DNA of 13,382 nucleotides from Lachnospiraceae bacterium. GTDB taxonomy: Bacteria; Bacillota; Clostridia; Lachnospirales; Lachnospiraceae. The notes beneath the pieces are model-generated. The model made no database searches. It was not told the DNA's origin and saw nothing but the letters and a program-made list of their open reading frames with translations. Position numbers and translations under genes: made by a program. Shown in pieces: positions 5,869 through 13,382 of this stretch; the first letter of the stretch is position 1; every line of letters starts with the position of its first letter. The DNA lies in contig VSOC01000105.1 of the NCBI GenBank assembly GCA_009774615.1, forward strand, positions 1 through 13,382, in the 5' to 3' direction.

Positions 5869-6147
5869 TTACCGCTCCATTTCTTCCGCCGGCGCTTCCT
5901 TTCCTGCCTGTTTTTCCGCCTGCGGCTCCGGCAGCCGGTGGAACCGGTCTTCCCCCGGCACAAGGGCCAGGGATCTGCCGTTCTCCCAGATCATGTGCAG
6001 ATGTCCCGCATCATCCACAGACTTCACAATCCCTTTCAGTCCGGGCTGCATCCCCTGCTCATTCATGTATTCCAGTTCTATCCGGGAACCTGCCGGATAC
6101 CGTTTCCGTATTGCAGCAACCTCTGCCCGTGTTTTCCAACCTGCCAT
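5869..6147 (-). CDS. DUF4314 domain protein
   Basis: A 92-aa product. The core AAIRKRYPAGSRIELEYM ... GIVKSVDDAGHLHMIWENGR ... LALVPGEDRF matches DUF4314, a small beta-rich domain common in Clostridia conjugative and integrative elements. The C-terminal 20 residues are a low-complexity Glu/Ala/Lys extension. The start at 6147 has AAAGGTAG about 6 nt upstream. It follows the truncated gene at 6154 by only 6 bases, so the two were one operon. Molecular function is unknown for the family; the WENGR and GxxGxV-type segments suggest a small barrel that could bind nucleic acid, which is inference only. Confidence 0.8.
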   Translation of the reverse strand: MAGWKTRAEVAAIRKRYPAGSRIELEYMNEQGMQPGLKGIVKSVDDAGHLHMIWENGRSLALVPGEDRFHRLPEPQAEKQAGKEAPAEEMER

Positions 6148-6153
6148 AGCAGC

Positions 6154-6651
6154 CTACCTTTCCATATCCCCATCTGCCATGTAGTCCAGAAGATTTTCCG
6201 ACACTTCCTCCCGGCTGCATGGCACAAACACATGGTTCCCGAAATCCGCCAGAATCTCCTTCAGCGTATCCGGCAGACGCTCCTTATCCACATGGATATC
6301 GTCCGTGAGAGTTGCCGTGTAACCGTAATCACAGGTTCCATAGATCTCTTTCAAAAACTGGCGCACTGCATCCGACATTTCCTCTTCACGAGGATTGATA
6401 CAGCCGTACTTTGTCAGATAGTCCGTTCCCCAGTGTTCCCCGGATGAGGATAAATCCAGTTCCAGAAGGGCGATACAGACATTGCCGCTCTCCCTGGACT
6501 GCAGCACTCCCGGCAGAAGGACAAAGCCCTCTTCCAGTGTGTCACGGTCAAAAGTTTCCGTGCCATACACTTCCATCACACCCTGGTGGAGAGCGTTCAG
6601 CACGCTTTTGGCATATGCCTTTTCTTCCGTCTGGTAAGTTTCATGTGGCAA
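6154..6651 (-). pseudogene. Unidentified gene, 5'-truncated at a recombination junction
   Basis: About 165 residues from GLPHETYQTEEKAYAKSVLN to DYMADGDMER. The frame stays open to an ATG at 6729, but the first 25 residues of that longer reading are hydrophobic only because they are the antisense of the AT-rich plus-strand gene. No ribosome binding site precedes any start between 6580 and 6729. The original 5' end therefore seems lost at about 6651, where composition and coding strand change. The product is acidic, with features such as YGTETFDRDTLEEGFVLLPG and HWGTDYLTKYGCINPREEEM. I do not recognise the family. It is followed at 6-base spacing by the DUF4314 gene. Confidence 0.55.
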
Positions 6652-7482
6652 ACCATAACCATTACTGCTGATGAACAGAACGCCATAAAAGAACAAGAAC
6701 ATCAATATTATATTCAAAAAAACGAACAAGTATTGGCTAAAACGATTGCTTCAATTACCCCAAAACAGCTTACCGAGGAACAGCAAATTCAGTGGGATAA
6801 TGCTGTGCAGGAAGTATATAATCATCGAAGTCTTGCAAAAATGGGAATGTATTCTGGAGTAAATGGCATTAATCCAGCGGTGGAAAATCTTTCAGCCGTG
6901 TATAAAGAAATCACCGGCCGGGGCATCCCGAAACGAAAACGTTTATCCATCAATTATGACCTCGCTACATTATCGGCTTCTGAACGACCTTTTAAGCCAA
7001 CTACGCAAGCGATTCAAAAGAAAAACGTTAATAATTTTAGTGATGGTTCAAGGGAAATGCGCCGGTACTTTACAAAAACTGCACATGGCGACCACTATGA
7101 GTTCTGCGAACGGTTTGCACGGACTTTTGACTGTTATGTTGCGGATAAGTTAAAGACAGCCGGGATACAAAACCAATACCTGACTGCACATTCGGAAGCC
7201 TTTGTTTTCCGGGATAAGAATGGGGAAACCATTTATGCCATGCCGATAGGAAAAGAACGGGAACAGATTAACCAAAAATTTGATGGATTAATTCTGATGC
7301 TGAAGGAAATGGGCTTATTTCATCCCAGAGAACTGCCAGAACAAAATTTAGAGATAAATAAGAAACATCTGACACCATACAGTTCAAAAACATCCATCGC
7401 AGCTATCCGAAGCCTTGTAGCCGAGCAGCGGCAGAATACCGGTTTTGTGAGTAAATACCATGCGAATCAACACGAACGGTAA
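6652..7482 (+). pseudogene. C-terminal fragment of a large polyvalent element protein (LPD1-like)
   Basis: About 276 residues, open from the left junction with no credible start. The candidate ATG at 6586 lies antisense to the neighbouring gene and has no ribosome binding site. The N-terminal half is Gln/Glu-rich and helical (EQEHQYYIQKNEQVLAKTIA). The central MRRYFTKTAHGDHYEFCERFARTFDCYVADKL ... NQYLTAHSEAFVF region resembles LPD1, a domain that recurs in giant multi-domain proteins of conjugative elements and phages. I treat it as the 3' remnant of such a protein, cut at about 6652. It is on the opposite strand from the helicase remnant at 10774-12065, so an inversion or separate insertion must have occurred. 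The LPD1 assignment is moderate. Confidence 0.6.
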
Positions 7483-7520
7483 ATAATAGGATTAAATTTT
7501 GATAAAAACACTTCAACGAC

Positions 7521-7549
7521 TTTCCACGGAGAATGTTTTGTGATAAAAT
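7521..7549 (+). promoter_or_regulatory. Promoter upstream of the Rpn nuclease gene
   Basis: TTTCCA (-35, 7521-7526), 17-bp spacer, TAAAAT (-10, 7544-7549) preceded by TGA, giving an extended -10. It lies about 160 bases upstream of the TTG start at 7712. The leader in between has no convincing gene. Confidence 0.5.
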
Positions 7550-7711
7550 ATAAATAGAAAAACAGACATATCGTTTATTGAACAGCGAAATCAGCATAGA
7601 CACTATCGAATTACACAAAACCATACCCTTCCGCGTACGCATAAGCTTAGAACACTTTGAGCTGGATGGACTTCGCCCAACAAGACATAGAATTTTAGGA
7701 GGATTAATCTA

Positions 7712-8587
7712 TTGTCAGATAATTATAAGGTTGACCGTGAATATAAGAATAATGTTTTTTGTGATTTATTTTCGGAAAAAAGTAATGCATTATCTCTTTA
7801 TAACGCACTTAATCACACCCATTACCAAAATATCAAAGAATTAGAAATTGTTACTCTATCCGATGTTATTTTTATGCAGCAGAAAAATGATGTTTCCATT
7901 ATGTTTCAAAATGAACTAACCTTGTGGGAACACCAATGTACTCTCAACTTTAATATGCCGCTTCGCGGGTTGATTTATTTTGCCCATAACATTGACGGAG
8001 TTTTAAAATCTAAGGGAATTACCCTTTATGGAAAGAAACTGGTAAAAATTCCATCACCAGATTATTATGTTCTTTACAATGGAATGGAAGAAGCCCCAGA
8101 CAGGCAGGATTTAAAACTTTCTGATTCCTTTATGACACCAAAAGAAGGCTATGAATGGACAGCACATATGTTGAATATTAATGCAGAGCATAACCAGGAG
8201 CTGTTAGATTCTTGTCCGGCATTAAAGGGCTATGCCCTGCTGGTACAATACACCCGTGAATATCAGGCAAACGGCAGCGAATTAAAAGAAGCCGTTGAAC
8301 AGGCAATCGACCGCTGTATCCAGGAAAACCATTTGAAAAATTATCTTTTAAAAAAGAAAGCCGAGGTGAGTTTAATGTTATTGACCGAATTTAATCAGGA
8401 GGCATTTGCAAGAGTGATACGAAATGAAGGCGTTGAAGAAGGAATTGAGATAGGAGTTGAAATGGGCGAAGATCGTGTAAACCAACTCCATTCCTATCTC
8501 ATTTCCGATAAGCGCTTTGACGATTTAACACGTGCTACCAAGGATAAACAATATCAGGCACAACTGTACAAGGAATACGGTTTATAA
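7712..8587 (+). CDS. Rpn/PDDEXK-family nuclease (transposase_31-like)
   Basis: A 291-aa product starting at TTG 7712, with AGGAGG 9 nt upstream. It belongs to the Rpn (recombination-promoting nuclease, YhgA-like/Transposase_31) group of PD-(D/E)XK enzymes. Residues 1-32 (YKVDREYKNNVFCDLFSEKS) are the family's opening. The active-site region is D60 in QQKNDVSIMF, with E73-H-Q75 supplying the ExQ half of the motif. NMPLRGLIYF, SPDYYVLYNG and MLNINAEHNQELL follow in family order, then a helical C-terminus (LKEAVEQAIDRCIQENHL). Length is normal and I see no frameshift. Rpn proteins cut DNA and promote RecA-independent recombination in E. coli; some are now linked to phage defence. It has its own promoter and terminator, so it is an independent unit beside a recombination junction. 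Confidence 0.87.
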   Translation: MSDNYKVDREYKNNVFCDLFSEKSNALSLYNALNHTHYQNIKELEIVTLSDVIFMQQKNDVSIMFQNELTLWEHQCTLNFNMPLRGLIYFAHNIDGVLKSKGITLYGKKLVKIPSPDYYVLYNGMEEAPDRQDLKLSDSFMTPKEGYEWTAHMLNINAEHNQELLDSCPALKGYALLVQYTREYQANGSELKEAVEQAIDRCIQENHLKNYLLKKKAEVSLMLLTEFNQEAFARVIRNEGVEEGIEIGVEMGEDRVNQLHSYLISDKRFDDLTRATKDKQYQAQLYKEYGL

Positions 8588-8610
8588 ACGTTTCATATTC
8601 CCCTTTTTAT

Positions 8611-8675
8611 AAAAATTCCTTCTATCCAAATGCTTCCATATCAATAAACCTACCATTTGGATGAAGGAATTTTTT
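8611..8675. terminator. Bidirectional terminator between Rpn and the PP-loop gene
   Basis: A long inverted repeat of about 19 bp, AAATTCCTTC(T)ATCCAAATG (8613-8632) against CATTTGGATGAAGGAATTT (8654-8672), with a single-base bulge and a 21-nt loop. T-runs lie on one side and A-runs on the other. It suits the two converging genes. Confidence 0.85.
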
Positions 8676-8728
8676 AATTAATGCCAATCATCAGATAATC
8701 AACTTAAATTTTATATTTTAGTAAACCT

Positions 8729-9697
8729 CTATGGCAGAATCAATTTCTTCTCTTCTTGTGCAAAACGTTTATCCAGACCTTCCACACTCCAATTCTGCTT
8801 AAACCGTCCAAGCGGACTGTTTCCAAACTGCTCCCTGGCCCTCTGATCCATTTCCATTAGGTGTTTCCATAGTTAAGGATGATATTTACGTAAATTTTGC
8901 AGCTCTAAAGTGCGCTGAAACGGGCAGCAATAACAAGAAGCTCGTTTATACTTTTCATACAATCCGCCAAAATCAAAACCATGATCATAACAAATTTGCA
9001 GAGCCTTGGCTTCGGTAATTTCCCATTCAACTAATGGATATTGCTTATCTTTGCACCTTTTTTCCTCATCAGCGGCAATCCCAATATGATGAAGTACAGC
9101 TTTTTCCGTTTTTATTTGCCGGACTGCAGCATCAATAAGTTTCGTTTTCAACGCCCCTGTACACCAGCGTACTTTAATTCCTGACCAGCCATTTCCATAC
9201 AAAGGCAGATGGTTTTCAATACGTCTTTGAATTACATTTGGCCTCTTTTTTGGTTCTTTAAACATCAGCCATTCAAATCCCTTTGGGTGACGCAAAGTAG
9301 TGATATGCAGCCCTCGCTCCCGATATAAGTATTCATCTACCTTCGCAAGATGTTCATACATTTCAGGAAACTCCATTCCTGTATCTGCGTTAAATACGAC
9401 ATCAATGGGAAGTCCACGTTCAATCATCAAAATCAAAGCGGCCGTCGAATCTTTTTCACCAGATAAATTAAAGACATTTAGGCAATGATGCCGTTGAATA
9501 ACCTCCCTATTGGTATGTGTTTGTTCATTTATTTTCCCTTGTTTTTCTTGTTCAATGGCATGGTTATTTTCCTCTTGTCCTGGTGATTTTCTGGCAGATT
9601 TGTTCGTGTTTTTTTCATCATATTCCTTTTGGTAATCACCAACTTTTTTCTGCGTATCAGCAGCATCTGCACAATCATAGGTTCTGCATTTTTTCAT
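8729..9697 (-). pseudogene. PAPS-reductase-like PP-loop gene with premature TAA
   Basis: ATG at 9697 with AAAGGAGA 7 nt upstream gives 274 residues before TAA at 8873-8875. The same frame then continues for 47 more residues (LWKHLMEMDQRAREQFGNSP ... FAQEEKKLILP) to TAG at 8729-8731. That continuation looks like a natural C-terminus, so the TAA is read as a nonsense mutation. The protein has a hydrophilic N-terminus of about 65 residues, then a PP-loop LSGEKDSTA (about 78-86, canonical SGGKDS), FNADTGMEFPEMYEHL, KVRWCTGALKTKLID, and a CYCCPFQ cluster near 252-258. This is the phosphoadenosine phosphosulfate reductase/IbrA-like family common on mobile elements. The truncated form keeps the ATP-binding core and may still fold. 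Confidence 0.82.
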
Positions 9698-9810
9698 CTT
9701 TCATTCTCCTTTATCTCCTGTTTTATTTTTGGTTTTTATCCCTCAAAACCTTTGTGGCAATAACTATGGCTAAACAGAAAATAAGGATAAAAAAAGAAAC
9801 CGACAAAAGA

Positions 9811-10032
9811 TTATCTTAACCCTTTTATGGCTTCCGTATAATAACGACGCGCCCGTACATGGACGCGATGGTTAAGCACAGACAGTTCTTTCTGCGTCAT
9901 CGGCGGGTTTCCGGCAGGAATAACAACGGTTTCATTGATTTCCTTTACGCTTCTGGAATTAATATACTTTCCATGGGCGGCAATCAGTTCACATATCTGC
10001 AGTTCATATTCACTGATTTTGCATTGTTTCAT
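9811..10032 (-). CDS. Hypothetical 73-aa protein
   Basis: ATG at 10032, directly after the stop of the preceding gene (TGATTGATG), so it was probably translated by coupling to it. A weak AGGAGT lies about 17 nt upstream. The product (MKQCKISEYELQICELIAAH ... VRARRYYTEAIKGLR) is basic at its C-terminus and probably helical. It is unrecognised and looks like an element backbone gene. No internal damage is visible, but its upstream partner is broken, so expression may be reduced. Confidence 0.5.
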   Translation of the reverse strand: MKQCKISEYELQICELIAAHGKYINSRSVKEINETVVIPAGNPPMTQKELSVLNHRVHVRARRYYTEAIKGLR

Positions 10033-10035
10033 CAA

Positions 10036-10695
10036 TCAGTTGTGAACCGACTCCTGTTCAATCCGGTAAAATCCGTCCTCCTGTGCCGCAATACAGGGGC
10101 CATAAGTCTGGCCGCTTTTTTCCTTCTGGACGGCATCGCTTATGGGTAAGAGCTGCTGGTTGACATATTTTCTGGTACACTCTGGATGCGCCTTAATGTT
10201 GTATTTGCTGATTTCATATACCTCAAAGAAACCATGACCATTATCTTTAACCAGGGAATATACCTTATTGCCATGCGCCTTTAAAATAGAGCGCCCATAG
10301 TCTGCATTTGGGCAGCACCGGCAGCGAATATAATCCTCCAGGCTCTCCTTCTCCAGCATCCAGTCCGAAAGCAGCTTTTCTCCCATCAACGCGATAACAT
10401 CCCCCAGGTATTCTTCTTCGGGAATAGGATAATAAGTGGAATAGGATTTCCTGGCCTTAATGATGATGGAGCGAAGCGGTTCATTACAGGGAATATTGCT
10501 GAACGGGCCTCAATAAACATTCCAAAACACAGTTGCACTTTCTGACTGCGGATCTTCCCTGACCGCTGCAGCTACCTCATCAATATTCTTTGCCGTCCAT
10601 TCTGATGGGCGGTTAAGCAGGGAATTATCCCCGGCTTTACTTCCCTTGGATTTTCCTTGATTTTTCCCTTTTTCTTTGTCTGCTGTATCATCCGA
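10036..10695 (-). pseudogene. Unidentified element gene interrupted by an in-frame TGA
   Basis: The frame that ends at 10036 (EQESVHN, then stop) remains open upstream to TGA at 10510-10512 and, beyond that, for another 61 codons to TAA at 10696-10698. The two halves read as one protein: ...EVAAAVREDPQSESATVFWN-VY, stop, then GPFSNIPCNEPLRSIIKARK and on through LEDYIRCRCCPNADYG and KYNIKAHPECTRKYVNQQLL. Codon use and amino acid style do not change across the stop, and the first ATG after it (10386) lacks a ribosome binding site. I do not recognise the family. A cysteine cluster (CRCCPNAD) and Cys in HPECTRKY could bind metal. The true N-terminus is also missing; a second lesion or an undetected start is possible. 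Confidence 0.6.
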
Positions 10696-10773
10696 TTAAC
10701 GAATACCGCAGGCTTTTATTATTCGTTACTAAATCATTAATCATAGTCAAGGTTGCAGCATATCCGTTATCAA

Positions 10774-12065
10774 TTATCGGGAATATCCATCCCGTTTTAC
10801 AGAATTCTGTCTGTTTAGATTTTGTCTGGCCATCCTTCTCTCCGCATACTCCCGTTGTATCTGTTTTAAATCATTTAGGGTAAGCAGCCGGTGTTCGTGA
10901 TAGGTCGTCCGACTTTTAGGCATATGCTCCTTTGCTTCTACAGGAATCCTATTATTTTCATCGGAATCCGTTATTGTTCCATCAAAAACTTTAACGGTTT
11001 CACTTTCCCTGCGGGGTATTTCTGCCTTTTCATCTTTTCTGTTTGGCTCCCCTTGCTGCATCCGATTCGCTTCTGATATTGGTTCTTCCTTTTTATCTTT
11101 ATCCGATACTTCCTGGCTGTTTTTACCGAAAACCTGCTCTTCATTTTCTTTTGTTTCCGCATCCTGTTGTCCGTTGTTTTCCGTATCTAAAACTTCGCTT
11201 ATTTCCTTATCATCCAGGTTAAGCAAAGCATCCAGTTCAGCTAACCGTGCTGTTTTTTCTTTCAGTTCTTCCTCCTTTGCAAATGGTTTTAGCACTTCCT
11301 TCTGTGCCGTTGCAAACTGTTGTTTTACGCTTTCTAATTTCTGTTTTGCTTCCGAAAGATTTTTCTTAATCCCTGCCATAAGGTTTATGAGCCTTTGGAT
11401 GTTTCCTGATGGGTCACTGCCCATCTCCATCGGATAACTGCATCTCCGGCGAATGGTCAAAATAAACTTTTGGGAGAAGCTTTCAAAATAAGCGGATAAA
11501 TTAAAACCATGGAAAGAAGCAATCATTTCCTCATTTTTTGATGAAGCAAGGCCGGTACAGGCCGCCATCAGCGCAATCCCCGCCTGCTTTTTATCCGTGT
11601 AAGTTATTCCTTGGATTTCTATAGAAAACTCTTCTTTCTACTTATCTTTATCCAAAACCAATTCTGCTGCCGATGCATCGTCACTTAGCCCGGTAATCCG
11701 TTCTTTCAGTGCTTTTATTTGTGCCGGATAACTCCGTACAATCTGTTCTTCCAGCCGGTATTTCTGGCTGTTATAGTTTGCTCTCATCAGCTTCAATTTA
11801 CTGACTTCCATATCTAAGGACATCTTCTCTTTAATGTAGGGATTTCCGGTAGCCAATGCTTTCACTTCGGCATAATTTAATGCTGTATCGTCAATATCTT
11901 TACAGGCACGAACAGGAGATTTACTGGTCATAATCTGGCTGATAAACTTCTGCTTATTCTCTAGGATCTGCCAGAGGTATGCGTCAAATGAATTTTCTGT
12001 CACATAGCGAAAAATCTTCACTTTTTTGTTTTGATTGCCTTGTCGTAGGATTCTTCCTTCCTGTT
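10774..12065 (-). pseudogene. C-terminal part of SNF2/DEAD-type polyvalent helicase, second exon after a group II intron, with amber stop
   Basis: Exon 2 begins at 12065 and reads QQEGRILRQGNQNKKVKIFR..., helicase motif VI (Q-x-x-GRxxRQGN). It continues with YVTENSFDAYLWQILENKQK and MTSKSPVRACKDIDDTALNY, a hallmark of the large helicase/methylase proteins of Clostridia elements. At 11638-11640 a TAG interrupts the frame after LVLDKDK. The same frame then continues with KEEFSIEIQGITYTDKKQAG, MAACTGLASSKNEEMIASFH and a coiled, charged tail ending KRDGYSR at 10774. That order matches the family's C-terminal region, so the TAG is a nonsense mutation. The helicase ATPase part lies outside the window, beyond the intron and insertion. 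A separate protein starting at 12141 would be an artefact of translating intron domains V and VI. Confidence 0.82.
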
Positions 12066-12126
12066 GTAGGCTAAGTACCCAGCGACTTACCGCATTACTG
12101 TGGCAGTTTTCCAAGTACTCGCCCCC

Positions 12127-12160
12127 GAACCGTGCTTGCACCTCTCAGTGCACACGGCTC
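12127..12160 (-). ncRNA. Group II intron domain V
   Basis: Exactly 34 nt. The lower stem GAGCCGTG/CACGGTTC has 8 bp including one G-T and contains the AGC catalytic triad. A 2-nt AG bulge follows, then the upper stem TGCACT/GGTGCA closed by a GAGA (GNRA) tetraloop. This is canonical for the catalytic domain and begins 14 nt after the maturase stop codon. Confidence 0.92.
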
Positions 12161-12174
12161 TCCATTAAAATAAC

Positions 12175-13194
12175 TCAGTCTAATCTTCCATTGTGTAAAT
12201 CAACGTGACAGTTATGACAGAGTGCAAGTGTTTTTCTTCTCCTTGCAATCATGAATTTCTCCCAGAATTTCTTACCATTCAGGTTTTTCAGCTTTCTGAC
12301 ATGGTGAATCTCTATCGGTACATTTTCATCCCCACAAAGTTCACATCTGCCTGCCTCCAGCCGCTGTATCAAGCTTGTCCTTCCAAGATAAAATCTCTTA
12401 TCAGTTACGTTGTCTACATCAGCATTTCTGTTAACGTCTTTGCGTTTAAAACCTTCGTTGTAGAATAAGCAGACTTTTTCTTTACCATCTTTTGTTTGGT
12501 ACTTCACACCAAAATCCTTATTGATACGGTATTTTTCTATCATATTATGCTTCGTGGTGCGGTATTTTGTTGCGTATGTTTTGTACATACTGTATTCCAT
12601 GATATATTTGAAGCTGTTAATGATAGAACTGTTGTTAGCAATAGAATAATAGTTATAAAAGCCCCTGATTTCCGAGTTATAGGTTCTCAGAATTTCTAAA
12701 TCATCGTTATCCTTCATGCTGTACCGTGCTTTATATTTCCAGATTTCCTTACCGTCAACATAGGTAATTTTCATTGCTTTCAGTGACAGTAATTTATCTC
12801 TGATTGTCGAGGATTCGACTTCCAGTACAATGCGTCCGCCGTAATTCCGTATCATTCTGCCAAGTTTATCTTTTTTCGGCAGATTTGATTTTCTGACATA
12901 AATACTGTACCCAAGAAAACGGGCTTTTTTCTGTCCGTGTGTAATAAGTGTTTTCTCCTGTGATAATTCAAGTCCGAGTTTTTGGCATAAAAATTCTGCA
13001 ATATCTTTCTTGATTATCTCGCAGTCCTTTTTACTCCCGATTACCCCAATTAGAAAATCATCAGCATAGCGTACATACTGCATTCGTTTGTAGCTGTCAT
13101 CCATTGGCAGGCTATAGGGTACATCTCTGCGTTCCATTTCAACCTGTCGGATTTCTTTTAATATGCTATCTTTGTCTGCTTTCGTATCTGTAAA
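12175..13194 (-). pseudogene. ltrA: Group II intron reverse transcriptase/maturase with HNH domain, 5'-truncated
   Basis: The frame runs from FTDTKADKDSILKEIRQ at about 13194 to GRLD and TGA at 12175. It contains PMDDSYKRMQYVRYADDFLIG, the RT active site YADD (domain 5), then KLGLELSQEKTLITHGQ (domains 6-7), the maturase domain X, and a complete HNH endonuclease (CELCGDENVPIEIHH ... CHNCHVDLH). The RT fingers (domains 0-4) are missing because the frame hits unrelated sequence at about 13195 and a TGA at 13225-13227. An apparent start at 13137 (MERRDVPYS) is internal to the protein and has no role as a true start. The truncated protein would lack RT activity; intron mobility should be lost. 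LtrA-like family assignment is secure; the symbol is generic. Confidence 0.88.
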
Positions 13195-13382
13195 GTTCCC
13201 TGCAAAACGTGAAAAATTCCTTTGTCAAAAAACATAGCATTTATGCGGGTTTACAGCCATTTTGGGCAAAGGAATTGAATTGTAAAAAAAGGGGGTACAA
13301 AGGAACTAGTACAATGTTTCTTTGATAACCATATACTTTTTTCTTCCATTTTTTTATAAAATATGCAATAATATCTTAACAG
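13195..13382 (+). mobile_element. Putative end of an insertion element interrupting the intron maturase gene
   Basis: At about 13195 the maturase frame stops matching and is replaced by AT-rich non-coding sequence running to the window edge. The edge begins GTTCCCTGCAAAACG. It contains three copies of CAAAGGAA (inverted at 13218-13225, direct at 13267-13274 and 13298-13305), and AGTTCC at 13194 is mirrored by GGAACT at 13303-13308. Subterminal repeats of this kind are usual for transposase binding. The transposase gene would lie beyond the window, so no family is claimed, and the exact left end is an estimate. Confidence 0.5.

Larger units (their letters stand above)
12066..13194 (-). mobile_element. 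Group II intron, 3' portion, inserted in the helicase gene
   Basis: From right to left this holds the maturase gene end, domain V (12127-12160) and domain VI (12066-12124). Domain VI pairs GGCGAGTAC with GTACTT-A-GCC and leaves a bulged A at 12072, 7 nt from the 3' end. The intron then ends ...GCCTAC, with the exon beginning at 12065. The boundary restores the x-Q-Q-E-G-R helicase motif with a C expected from exon 1, which supports it independently. The 5' end lies beyond the window, past the insertion at about 13195. Confidence 0.85.

Noticed and set aside
5679..5963. A 94-codon minus-strand frame spanning the flavin reductase promoter
   Set aside because: It overlaps two better genes and a good promoter, and has a Lys/Arg/Gly-rich composition with no ribosome binding site.
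6154..6729. A membrane-anchored 191-aa protein starting at 6729
   Set aside because: The hydrophobic N-terminus arises only from reading the antisense of the AT-rich plus-strand gene. There is no ribosome binding site, so the gene is treated as 5'-truncated.
7578..7844. An 88-codon plus-strand frame ahead of and overlapping the Rpn gene
   Set aside because: It starts at TTG without a ribosome binding site and runs through the Rpn start in another frame. It is more likely untranslated leader.
9766..9819. A 17-codon plus-strand frame beginning MAKQKIRI, like the start of ribosomal protein S10
   Set aside because: It ends after 17 codons, has no ribosome binding site and departs from S10 right after residue 8. 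It is a chance resemblance in the gap between two minus-strand genes.

Overview
The window looks like accessory, element-derived DNA from a Clostridia-type Firmicute, most likely a gut Lachnospiraceae relative. This is inferred from the strong GGAGG-type ribosome binding sites, TTG starts and the gene families present (DUF3991/toprim, DUF4314, truncated large serine recombinase, large polyvalent helicase, Rpn nuclease). I see no rRNA, tRNA, CRISPR array or housekeeping gene. It reads as a mosaic of two blocks, plus the edge of an insertion element at the right end.

Left block (about 1-6651, GC-richer, nearly all on the minus strand). It starts with the last codons of a plus-strand gene and two back-to-back terminators. 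Next is a chimeric protein joining a ribbon-helix-helix DNA-binding head to the middle of a large serine recombinase, then a divergent 123-aa gene of unknown function. A structured non-coding stretch follows (three perfect hairpins with 3-nt loops, plus a very strong terminator). Then come a Fic-fold protein lacking the usual catalytic His, an iron-sulfur flavodoxin-like protein, three very small genes (39, 72 and 47 aa), a DUF3991/toprim protein, a 66-aa protein translationally coupled to a flavin reductase, a DUF4314 protein and a 5'-truncated unknown gene. The two flavin enzymes each have their own recognisable promoter and look like redox cargo carried among mobile-element backbone genes.

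Right block (about 6652-12065, AT-richer). It begins with a 5'-less fragment of a large polyvalent protein on the plus strand, followed by an apparently intact Rpn/PDDEXK nuclease gene. On the minus strand lies a decayed set of element genes: a PAPS-reductase-like PP-loop gene with an in-frame TAA, a 73-aa gene, an unknown gene with an in-frame TGA, and the C-terminal part of a SNF2/DEAD-type polyvalent helicase with an in-frame TAG.

The helicase gene is split by a group II intron, whose 3' end (domains V and VI with a bulged branch-point A) can be read directly. The intron's own reverse transcriptase/maturase-HNH gene is broken about 13195 by what looks like the end of another mobile element running off the window. 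The result is a three-level nested insertion in an element that has lost function.

There is no complete undescribed system that I can defend. The most interesting signals are the RHH-recombinase chimera, the hairpin array at 1631-1711, the His-less Fic protein and the intron/insertion nest.
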